Assembly (NCBI RefSeq): GCF_014651935.1 | Contig: NZ_BMXV01000002.1 | Span: forward strand, 372,001 to 436,000 | Length of the DNA: 64,000 nt | Reading direction: 5' to 3' | DNA from: Marinobacter zhanjiangensis | GTDB taxonomy: Bacteria; Pseudomonadota; Gammaproteobacteria; Pseudomonadales; Oleiphilaceae | Made by a program: the position numbers and the translations under genes | Notes under the pieces: model-generated | Databases searched by the model: none | Told to the model about the DNA's origin: nothing | What the model saw: only the letters and a program-made list of their open reading frames with translations | Part shown: in pieces, positions 1 to 7,328 of the stretch | Numbering within the stretch: the stretch's first letter is position 1 | Layout of the letters: every line of letters begins with the position of its first letter

Positions 1-2
1 CC

Positions 3-1019
3 ATGATCGGCTCTCGCCGCCGCGCCCGTTCGCCCATCAACATCTGGCCGGGCTTCGTGGACGCCCTGTCGGCGCTGTTGATGCTGGTCATCTTCATGTT
101 GCTGGTGTACGTGGTCAGCCAGCTTTACCTGTCCCAGACCCTGTCGGACAGGGACTCGGAGCTTGCCCGTCTCAATAGCCGGCTGGCGGAGATTTCCGCC
201 ATGCTTGGTCTGGAAGAAGACCGCAACGACGCCCTGACACAGGAAATGCAGCGGGTCCAGCAGCAGCTTGGCGAATCCCTGGCGCTGAATGATCAGTTGG
301 AGGTGGAGCTGGAAGAAACCCGGGAGCAGGCCATGGGCCGGCAGAATGACCTGGAGGCGGCTCTGGACCAGGAAGAGCGCCTGGCGGCCAGTCAGCGCGC
401 GCTGCTGCAGCAATTGTCGGATCGTATCGGCGCGTTGCAGACCCAGCTTCGGCAAATCACCGCAGCGCTGGAGCTTCAGGAAGAACTGACCGCAGAAAAA
501 GAGGCGGAGCTGGAGGAAGTCGGCCGACGGCTCAATACCCTGCTGGCGGAGCGGGTTAACCAGTTACAACAGTATCAGTCCGAGTTCTTTGGTCGTCTGC
601 GGGAAATTCTGCAGGATAACGAAAATATCCGGGTGGTGGGGGATCGCTTCCTGCTGCCCTCGGAACTGCTGTTTGCCTCCGGGTCCGCCAGTCTCGGACC
701 ATCCGGTCAGCAGGAACTGGACAAACTGGCTCAGGTGCTGCTGGAGGTCGTGGAAAAGATTCCGGACGACATCGACTGGATCCTGCGGATCGATGGCCAT
801 ACCGACCGTATTCCCATCAATACACCGGCCTTCCCTTCCAACTGGGAGCTGTCCACGGCCCGTGCCGTGGCGGTGGTACGTTACCTGGCGGAGCAGGGTG
901 TCCCGCAAGACCGCATGGCAGCGGCCGGGTTCGGTGAGTTTTTCCCGGTGGCCGAGGGTTCCTCCGAGGAGGCCCTGAGGAAGAACCGTCGTATCGAGAT
1001 CAAGCTGACCGACCGCTAA
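3..1019 (+). CDS. MotB/OmpA-like peptidoglycan-binding membrane protein
   Basis: Predicted inner-membrane protein of 338 aa. A short basic N-terminus is followed by one membrane helix (about residues 14-40), a long Glu/Gln/Leu-rich coiled coil (about 48-190) and a C-terminal OmpA-like domain (about 205-338) with HTDRIP (His266) and NWELSTARA, the usual peptidoglycan-contact region. In this family such proteins pair with a MotA/TolQ/ExbB-type proton channel; that partner would lie upstream, outside the window. The ATG is only two bases from the window edge, so its ribosome site is unseen, but the start fits the family (basic residues, then the INIWPGFVDAL segment). The 3' end overlaps the stop of the convergent gene by 4 bp. 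It is unlikely to be flagellar MotB, as no motility genes are nearby. Confidence 0.85.
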   Translation: MIGSRRRARSPINIWPGFVDALSALLMLVIFMLLVYVVSQLYLSQTLSDRDSELARLNSRLAEISAMLGLEEDRNDALTQEMQRVQQQLGESLALNDQLEVELEETREQAMGRQNDLEAALDQEERLAASQRALLQQLSDRIGALQTQLRQITAALELQEELTAEKEAELEEVGRRLNTLLAERVNQLQQYQSEFFGRLREILQDNENIRVVGDRFLLPSELLFASGSASLGPSGQQELDKLAQVLLEVVEKIPDDIDWILRIDGHTDRIPINTPAFPSNWELSTARAVAVVRYLAEQGVPQDRMAAAGFGEFFPVAEGSSEEALRKNRRIEIKLTDR

Positions 1020-2149
1020 CGCGCAACCTCCTGGGCGGTTCTTTTCGGGCCGACAATCACCGCCGCTTGTAGCGGCTGATTGCGCCCGTACCGGGACATG
1101 CGGTCGAACACCTTGCGGTCCACCGGCACATACTGCTTGTCGGCAATGGTCTCGCCGTCCTCCACGTCCACCTCGGGGTCGTGGAGGTACACGAACTGGT
1201 CGTCCACGGCACAGACCGTGACCCAGTGAGGCACGCGGCTGCGGTTGAGCTGCCAGGTGCTGATCAGGATCACCGGTACCTGCCCCCTGAGCAGCGCCCG
1301 CTCGAGCTCTTCCAGGGTCAGGGGGTCATGGTGCAGTTCGATGCCAGTCTCGCCGATATCCTGCAGGAACCCTTCGTGCACAAGCTCCAGTACCCGTTTC
1401 TTGTCGTTGCTGCGGACGGTTTCCCGGAACAGCGGGCCCTCCTGGCTGACCCAGGCGATGGCCTCGAAGCCGCGCTTCCAGGCGGCCAGCGCCAGCCCGT
1501 GGGGGCCACAGCCCCCGTGCCCGGCGAGCATGAAAATGGTGGTGGCTTCCCGCCACATTCGCAGTTCTTCCAGCGTGGTCATCGGTTGCCCGTCGTGCAC
1601 TGCCGCCATGGCCATGATCAGTGACGCCGGCCCGCAGGTGAAATCCGTGGTCTGGGGGTAGTAGGGCACTTCAGGAAACCGCCCCTGAGGCTCGTAAAAC
1701 AGGATGCGCCGCTCGAACCGCAGGGCATCGGCATGATCCTCGTAATAGTCCCGCAGGGTACCGAACTCCCGGTAGCCCAGCCGACGATACAGCGCAATGG
1801 CGCCGTGGTTGTCGGTACGCACTTCCAGCCGCATGATGATCCGGTCTGCCTCCGCCGCCTGCTGTTCCGATTCGTGGATCAGGGCCTCGCCCAGACCACG
1901 GCCACGCATTTCCGGTGCCACGGCGATGGAGTAGATCCGCGCCAGGCGGGTATTCGCCTTCATCAGCACCAGGCTGTAACCCACCAGTTCGCCTTCGGCC
2001 TCCGCCAGGATGACCCGGTCCCGGGGCATGTCGATGAACCGCCGGAAACTGCGACGGGAGATACGGTCGTCGTCGAAGCATCGGTTTTCAAGGCTTACCA
2101 GGGCATCGGTATCGGCCAGGGTGGCGTTGCGAAAGGTCAGGTCAGCCAT
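1016..2149 (-). CDS. GNAT acetyltransferase fused to C39-like cysteine peptidase
   Basis: Two-domain protein of 377 aa. Residues 1-150 form a RimI-like GNAT domain with the acetyl-CoA loop RGRGLGEAL (82-90) and the NHGAIALYRRLGY segment. Residues 160-345 form a C39/papain-like peptidase domain with Cys172 in DFTCGPAS, His308 in PHWVTV and Asp324 in YLHDPE, a plausible catalytic triad. The family usually sits beside RimK-like ATP-grasp ligases, as it does here: the next gene is divergent, 191 bp away. From that association the enzyme may acetylate and cleave a peptide made or attached by the ligase; this is inference. No strong ribosome site is visible at the ATG, so the start rests on domain length. 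There is no signal peptide, so it is probably cytoplasmic. Confidence 0.85.
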   Translation of the reverse strand: MADLTFRNATLADTDALVSLENRCFDDDRISRRSFRRFIDMPRDRVILAEAEGELVGYSLVLMKANTRLARIYSIAVAPEMRGRGLGEALIHESEQQAAEADRIIMRLEVRTDNHGAIALYRRLGYREFGTLRDYYEDHADALRFERRILFYEPQGRFPEVPYYPQTTDFTCGPASLIMAMAAVHDGQPMTTLEELRMWREATTIFMLAGHGGCGPHGLALAAWKRGFEAIAWVSQEGPLFRETVRSNDKKRVLELVHEGFLQDIGETGIELHHDPLTLEELERALLRGQVPVILISTWQLNRSRVPHWVTVCAVDDQFVYLHDPEVDVEDGETIADKQYVPVDRKVFDRMSRYGRNQPLQAAVIVGPKRTAQEVAR

Positions 2150-2340
2150 ATCGGTTAACAGCTCGGACTGTGGATGGTGGTGGCGCGACGATTATGGGCC
2201 ACGGCAACGCCCGGGAATAGCGTTCGCCCATGCGTAAAATCACGCACATGGTGGCAATTGTGGTCCGCTTTGTCTGGCTATACTGTAGCGCGATTCCGGC
2301 AAGTCTGTGGCCGGTCACCCTGTTTGGCCGGAGGGCCTTC

Positions 2341-3834
2341 ATGTCACGTCTGCTGCTTGTGGTTGACCATGCCCGGGACTGGGCACCCTATTATCCCAGC
2401 GAGGATCTGCTGACCTTCGATCAGTACCTGCAGTTTTCCGCCCCGGCCCACAGCCGGGTACGGGTGATCAATCTGTGTCAGAGCGCCCGCTACCTGAGCC
2501 GGGGATATTACTGTTCACTGCTGGCGGAGGCCCGCGGTCACCATGTCGTGCCTTCGGTGATGACGCTCAATGACCTGGGGCGCAAGGGGCTGTTCTCGCT
2601 GCAGCTGGAGGAGCTGGACCCGTCGGTGATCCAGTGGCTGGATGGCGCCGCGCCGGTGGAAACCGGCAGCAAGGGTGGTCGCAGCATCCGGGTCAGTACG
2701 TTTTTCGGGCAGGCGGAGGTGCCGGAACTCAAGCCCGTGGCCCGGGCGCTGTTCGATCGCTTTCCCTGTCCGATCCTGTCGGTGGAATTCCGCCACCGCC
2801 GGGGCAAGGGCTGGCAGATCGAGTCCATGAAACCGGCGGCACCGGCTGACCTGACGGAGCCGCAGCAGGACCTGTTTGCCGCTGCTCTGGACAGGTTCAG
2901 CAGTGTGGTCTGGCGCAAACCCCGGACCCGTCGCCGCTACCGGTTTGATCTGGCCATGTTGGTCAACCCGGAGGAAGAAATGCCACCCAGCGACCAGGTG
3001 GCACTGGCGCGTTTCGAAAAGGCCGGGCGCAAGCTGGGCATCAATGTGGAACAGATCGGACGCCGGGACTACATGCGCCTGCCGGAGTATGATGGCCTGT
3101 TCATCCGGGAAACCACGGCGATCGATCATCACACCTATCGCTTTGCCCGCAAGGCGGAAGCGGAAGGTCTGGTGGTGATTGATGACCCGGTGTCGATCCT
3201 GCGTTGCACCAACAAGGTGTTCCTCGCGGACCTGCTGCGGACCAACCGGGTACCGACGCCGAAGACACTGATCCTGTCGAAGGACCAGAAGGATGCTGTG
3301 GCTCAGGTAGTCGAGCAGCTTGGTTTTCCCGCAGTGGTGAAAATCCCCGACGGCGCTTTTTCCCGGGGCGTGCTAAAAGCGAAGGACGAAAAGGAGTTGA
3401 AGGAAGCCCTGAAAACCCTGTTTCGCCAGTCTGCCCTGGTGCTGGCCCAGGAATACCTGTACACCGATTACGACTGGCGCATCGGGGTGCTCGGTGGGCG
3501 GGCGATCTACGCCTGCAAGTACTACATGGTGAAAGGGCACTGGCAGATCTACCAGCATGGCGAGGCCAGGCAGGTGGACAGCGGCGACTTTGATACCCTG
3601 CCCACCTACGAGGTGCCCCGCAATGTGGTGCAGGCGGCGCTGAACGCCACCCGGCTGATCGGTAACGGCCTGTATGGCGTGGACATCAAGCAGTCGGGCA
3701 ATCGCGTGGCGGTGATCGAGGTGAACGACAACCCCAGTATTGATTCCGGTGTTGAGGATCGTTTCCTGGGTGGGGAACTCTACACCCTGGTGATGCAGGA
3801 ATTCCTGACCCTGATGGAGGCGAAGCGGCGTTAG
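2341..3834 (+). CDS. RimK-family ATP-grasp ligase with RLAN-type N-terminal domain
   Basis: Predicted amide-bond-forming ATP-grasp enzyme (497 aa) that would link amino acids to a carboxylate on a peptide, protein or metabolite. The N-terminal part (about 1-150, LLLVVDHARDWAPYYPSEDL) resembles the RimK-like ATP-grasp N-terminal (RLAN) domain; the C-terminal half is the ATP-grasp fold, with a nucleotide-binding FPAVVKIPDGAFSRGV segment and the metal-binding EVNDNP motif near residue 460. I chose the ATG at 2341 because GGAGGG lies about 8 bp upstream and family homology starts there; an in-frame ATG at 2230 would add an unlikely 37 residues. It is divergent from the GNAT-C39 gene, and the pair resembles the predicted peptide-modification neighbourhoods known from comparative genomics. 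The substrate is unknown. Confidence 0.85.
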   Translation: MSRLLLVVDHARDWAPYYPSEDLLTFDQYLQFSAPAHSRVRVINLCQSARYLSRGYYCSLLAEARGHHVVPSVMTLNDLGRKGLFSLQLEELDPSVIQWLDGAAPVETGSKGGRSIRVSTFFGQAEVPELKPVARALFDRFPCPILSVEFRHRRGKGWQIESMKPAAPADLTEPQQDLFAAALDRFSSVVWRKPRTRRRYRFDLAMLVNPEEEMPPSDQVALARFEKAGRKLGINVEQIGRRDYMRLPEYDGLFIRETTAIDHHTYRFARKAEAEGLVVIDDPVSILRCTNKVFLADLLRTNRVPTPKTLILSKDQKDAVAQVVEQLGFPAVVKIPDGAFSRGVLKAKDEKELKEALKTLFRQSALVLAQEYLYTDYDWRIGVLGGRAIYACKYYMVKGHWQIYQHGEARQVDSGDFDTLPTYEVPRNVVQAALNATRLIGNGLYGVDIKQSGNRVAVIEVNDNPSIDSGVEDRFLGGELYTLVMQEFLTLMEAKRR

Positions 3835-3838
3835 GCTA

Positions 3839-4984
3839 TCATTTTCCAACCGGTTGCCAGAGTTTCAGGCTCGCCAGCCAGGATGGGTGCCCGAGCCTGT
3901 CCATGACAACGTCGTGGGAGGGGATCGCGTGCCCTGGCTCGTCAACGAAAATCTCCACATAGAGCTGGTTGTCCAGGTAGTGAAGGCGCAGGTGATGCCG
4001 GACCCGGGCCAGTTCCGGCAGATGCTCGCGGAACAGCTCGTGGACTTCGCGGCGGGCTGGCAGCTGCTCGCTGGTGATGATGCCCTGCTGGTCGTTTTCG
4101 GCATCGATATGGAAGTTGATATCGCGGATCTGTGGTTGTGCCTCGCGCAGGCGACGAACAACCTGCATACCGATCTGGTGGCCTTCCGATACGCTGATTT
4201 CCGGTTTCACCACCAGATGTATGTCCACCAGGATGTCACTGCCCATCCGGCGGCTGCGAAGGTCATGCACATCGCGAACCCCCTCGGTACCGCAAGCGAC
4301 GGCCCTCAGGCGATGGGTATCCTCGTTCGAGAGCCCGGTGTCCACCAGTTCCCGCACACTGCTCCAGGCAAACTGAAAGCCGACATGGGCAATGATGACG
4401 GCAATGATCACCGCGGCCACCGCATCCAGCCATGGGAAGCCTGCCATCGCACCGACCGCGCCAACCAGCACAACAATGGAGGAAAATGCATCCGTGCGAC
4501 TGTGCCAGGCATTGGCGATAATAAGATCGGAGCGGATACGTTCACCCACCTTTCTGGTGTAGCGGAAGATCCATTCCTTGCTTGCCACCGATAGCAGGGC
4601 AACGACCAGTACCGGCCAGCCCGGAACGGCCAGTTCTCCGGAGGCAATGATCCGCCAGAGGTTATCCCAAGCCAGCGCCCCGCCGATGGCAATCAGGAAG
4701 CTGCCAAGAATCATGGTGCCGAGGGTTTCGAAGCGCTGGTGCCCATAGGGGTGGTCCGAATCCGGTTCACGCCGGGACACCTTCATTACCGCCAGCACCA
4801 CCAGGTCGGACGCCACGTCGGTAAATGAGTGGATACCATCCACAAACAGGGCCTGGGAATGAAACAGCCAGCCACCGATGCATTTCAGCAGTCCCAGCAC
4901 CGCATCCAGTACCATGCCGATAATGGTGACGCGGGAGGCGGCGCGGAATTCCCCATCGAGTCGATGCTGGTGGCTGGACGACAT
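3839..4984 (-). CDS. Cation diffusion facilitator family metal transporter
   Basis: Inner-membrane divalent metal/proton antiporter of the CDF family (381 aa). About six hydrophobic segments occupy the first 215 residues, with the family metal-site signatures HSFTDVASD and AWHSRTDAFSS and the loop DHPYGHQRFETLG after the second helix. A cytoplasmic dimerisation domain (ARDVHD... through FHIDAE) follows. The protein is longer than FieF-type members (about 300 aa) because of a C-terminal extension of about 90 residues. AGGAG sits 5-6 bp upstream of the ATG. It converges on the ATP-grasp gene with only 4 bp between stops. Substrate (Zn, Fe, Mn, Co) cannot be told from sequence alone. Confidence 0.9.
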   Translation of the reverse strand: MSSSHQHRLDGEFRAASRVTIIGMVLDAVLGLLKCIGGWLFHSQALFVDGIHSFTDVASDLVVLAVMKVSRREPDSDHPYGHQRFETLGTMILGSFLIAIGGALAWDNLWRIIASGELAVPGWPVLVVALLSVASKEWIFRYTRKVGERIRSDLIIANAWHSRTDAFSSIVVLVGAVGAMAGFPWLDAVAAVIIAVIIAHVGFQFAWSSVRELVDTGLSNEDTHRLRAVACGTEGVRDVHDLRSRRMGSDILVDIHLVVKPEISVSEGHQIGMQVVRRLREAQPQIRDINFHIDAENDQQGIITSEQLPARREVHELFREHLPELARVRHHLRLHYLDNQLYVEIFVDEPGHAIPSHDVVMDRLGHPSWLASLKLWQPVGK

Positions 4985-5428
4985 GTAAACTCCTGTAAAA
5001 GGGTCCCGGCAATGTGTTCCGGATCACAGACCTGTGTTTGTTTTATGCACAAGAGGTGGGCGTTACCAGTGCATGACGAAATCTTAGCCTAACCGTCTGT
5101 TTTTTGCTTTGACATCTATAAATAACTGAAAATAAAGACAAATATAACTGTACAAAAAATGATCAATTTGCAGGGGGCGGCTTGAGCCAAGGGATCTGAT
5201 CGGTTGAAAGGGGATTTTCAACAGGGTTATCCACAGAAATCGTGGAAAAGGTCACAAGACCTTCACCATACAGTCATTTAGGTGACACCAGTATGCAACA
5301 GAAGCGACTGTGGAAAAGTTCCGCTATACTCGCAGCTCGTTTTTGGGGCGCGAAATAGTACCGGAGGTTTCCAGCTGTTCACGCTCTTTGGTTGTTTTTG
5401 ACGACGCCAGGTACATTCAGGATCACAA
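4985..5428. promoter_or_regulatory. Divergent intergenic region between CDF transporter and pyrD
   Basis: This 444-bp gap holds no convincing gene. The centre (5095-5175) is notably AT-rich, with a TTGACA at 5109-5114 and an AT-rich stretch 16-17 bp downstream, a weak candidate promoter toward pyrD. A better -10 (TATACT, 5325-5330) lies nearer pyrD, without an obvious -35. A perfect DnaA-box-like TTATCCACA (5227-5235) and an imperfect one (TGTGGAAAA, 5309-5317) are present, too few to suggest an origin. Confidence 0.4.
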
Positions 5429-6502
5429 ATGTATACGCTACTTCGCAAGATACTGTTCGCTTTGCCACCGGAAACCGCCCATCGGGTTGCCCTGACCGGT
5501 CTTGATCTGGCGGCGGGCAGTGGGCTGCTGAAGCCACTGGTTCCGCCCCCCGCGGATCTGCCGGTAAACGTAATGGGGCTGGACTTCCCCAACCCGGTGG
5601 GCCTGGCGGCAGGGCTCGACAAGAACGCCGACCACCTGCAGGGGCTGGGTGCCCTGGGCTTCGGCTTTATCGAGGTGGGCACGGTGACGCCACAGCCGCA
5701 ACCGGGCAATCCGGCACCGCGCATGTTCCGGCTGCCGGAGCACGAGGCCATCATCAATCGTATGGGCTTCAACAACGAGGGCCTTGACCATCTGGTCGGT
5801 AAAGTGGCGAACCGTCGCTATTCCGGTGTGCTGGGCATCAACGTGGGCAAGAACAAGATAACGCCGGCGGAAGAGGCGGAGGCCGACTACCGTAAGGGCA
5901 TTGCCGGGGTCTATGACCACGCCGACTATATTACCGTTAATGTATCCTCGCCCAACACACCGGGGCTGAGGGACCTGCAGTTTGGTGACTCCCTGAAACG
6001 GCTTCTGGAGGCTATCAAGCAGGAGCAACGGAATCTGCATGGCCAAAGCGGCCGCTATGTTCCGGTGGCGGTGAAAATTGCACCGGACATGGACGACCAG
6101 GAAATCGTGTTTGTTGCCAACGCTCTGCGGGAGGCCGGAATCGACGGCGTAGTCGCCACCAACACCACGGTTTCCCGGGACCTGGTCAAGGGGCATCCCC
6201 ATGGCGAACAAGCCGGTGGGCTCAGTGGGAAACCGGTGCGTGAGGCCTCACTGAGGGTTATCCGGGGGCTTTATCAGGAGCTGGGCGAGGACATCCCCAT
6301 CATCGGCGTAGGAGGGATCAGTGACGGTGAGAGTGCGGCCGAGAAGATCCGTGCTGGAGCAAAGCTGGTTCAGATCTATACCGGCTTCATCTACCGTGGT
6401 CCCGGACTGATCGGGGAAGCCGTGGAAGCAATCCGGGTGCTGCGTGATCAGGCGAGCCGAGAAGGGATCAGGCAGGGAGCAGAAAAAGAAAGGGCCCGCT
6501 GA
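5429..6502 (+). CDS. pyrD: Dihydroorotate dehydrogenase, quinone-dependent (class 2)
   Basis: Oxidises dihydroorotate to orotate in pyrimidine synthesis and passes electrons from FMN to the quinone pool at the inner face of the membrane. The 357-aa length and the N-terminal amphipathic helix (MYTLLRKILFALPPETAH) fit class 2 enzymes. Landmarks include GLDKNAD, FNNEG, NVGKNK, the catalytic-serine segment VNVSSPNTPGLR and a phosphate-binding GVGGISDG near the C-terminus. The start has AGGA about 7 bp upstream. The order pyrD, rmf, rlmKL is the same as in Pseudomonas. The TGA stop lies in the loop of a strong hairpin. The C-terminal tail is unusually charged (RQGAEKERAR). Confidence 0.97.
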   Translation: MYTLLRKILFALPPETAHRVALTGLDLAAGSGLLKPLVPPPADLPVNVMGLDFPNPVGLAAGLDKNADHLQGLGALGFGFIEVGTVTPQPQPGNPAPRMFRLPEHEAIINRMGFNNEGLDHLVGKVANRRYSGVLGINVGKNKITPAEEAEADYRKGIAGVYDHADYITVNVSSPNTPGLRDLQFGDSLKRLLEAIKQEQRNLHGQSGRYVPVAVKIAPDMDDQEIVFVANALREAGIDGVVATNTTVSRDLVKGHPHGEQAGGLSGKPVREASLRVIRGLYQELGEDIPIIGVGGISDGESAAEKIRAGAKLVQIYTGFIYRGPGLIGEAVEAIRVLRDQASREGIRQGAEKERAR

Positions 6503-6510
6503 GCGGGCCC
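6481..6510 (-). terminator. Rho-independent terminator overlapping the pyrD stop codon
   Basis: An 8-bp perfect stem GGGCCCGC/GCGGGCCC (6492-6499 and 6503-6510) has a 3-nt loop that is the TGA stop of pyrD. Read on the minus strand it is followed by a T-rich tract (complement of 6481-6491), so it would end minus-strand transcripts coming from rmf, some 275 bp away. On the plus strand there is no T tract. The 6511-6785 stretch between it and rmf holds no gene I can support. Confidence 0.6.
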
Positions 6511-6785
6511 GTGCGGGGAATAAACCCCGTGGCGACATAACGGCTTTCTATTTTCGGGTCGGGTGGACCCGATTTGAGTTTCCGGCGTTTGTTGGAGGGG
6601 AGCCGGTGCGCCCCTGTACTAAAGCCAGATTTTCAATATGTTTTCGTCGTCTCGTCGACGACCCTGGAAGTTCTGGTTTTGTGTCCGCCTGAAAGCGGCT
6701 TGTCTCTGGTGTTGCTCGAAAAAACGTCCAGTAGAGACACTCTTCCAGCCCGGAGCACGCGGGGTATTTCTGATCAGGGTAACCT

Positions 6786-6998
6786 TCAGGTCGTTCCGTT
6801 GGCGGCGAGCCTGTGAATACCGGAAACGCCGGTCATGCCCTCCCAGTTGTCGGTGCGTCCTTCCCGCCAGCCATTGAGCCACTCCTGTCGGGATTCTGGC
6901 TGATCCAGCGGGCAGCTGTCCTTGGATTTACCGGACACGCCGGCCTGATATCCCCGCTTGAATGCGCGAGCGTACATGTCTCTTTTCTGTCTTTTCAT
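6786..6998 (-). CDS. rmf: Ribosome modulation factor
   Basis: Small basic protein (70 aa) that pairs 70S ribosomes into inactive 100S dimers in stationary phase or starvation. The N-terminal half matches the family closely: MKRQKRDMYARAFKRGYQAG, then SGKSKDSCP and the tryptophan pair QEWLNGWREG. The chosen ATG has GAGGAA 4-6 bp upstream; a GTG four codons earlier is in frame but lacks a ribosome site. The C-terminal tail of about 18 residues (WEGMTGVSGIHRLAANGTT) extends beyond the 55-aa Escherichia coli protein. It lies between pyrD and rlmKL on the opposite strand, as in Pseudomonas. Confidence 0.95.
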   Translation of the reverse strand: MKRQKRDMYARAFKRGYQAGVSGKSKDSCPLDQPESRQEWLNGWREGRTDNWEGMTGVSGIHRLAANGTT

Positions 6999-7328
6999 GC
7001 TGTTCCTCACCTACATGGATTTACAGAACAAGCGTGTACACGTCTGTCGTTGCTGGCTTTCGAAACCCCTTTAAAAACAAATCATTGTTGATTTGTGGGC
7101 TTTCGGTCCCGCACTGACAGTCAGGATCCTGAGACGGGGAACCCTTTCGGTTTTCCCCTTGTTTGACGCGTCAATTACACCCTATGACGAATGCGGCAAC
7201 CGAGTACAGTATTTATTTCATCTATATGACCCGATCTTTATGTTTATGTGAAATAACCCGCTGTCGGTTACCATGCGCTACCTTGAAAACAGGCGCGCTG
7301 GCGCCGGGTCGACTTTCCGGAGGTTTCC
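6999..7328. promoter_or_regulatory. Divergent intergenic region between rmf and rlmKL
   Basis: This 330-bp gap should carry the promoters of rmf (minus) and rlmKL (plus). It contains a 12-bp perfect palindrome TTGACGCGTCAA (7163-7174), which could be an operator or form part of a -35 element, and an AT-rich stretch (7209-7232) just before rlmKL. A weak hairpin GGGGAA/TTTTCCCC lies near 7136-7158. No gene is supported. Confidence 0.4.

Noticed and set aside
5227..5317. Two DnaA-box-like sites near pyrD as a replication origin
   Set aside because: Only one perfect and one imperfect box, no dnaA/dnaN/gidA neighbours and no box cluster.
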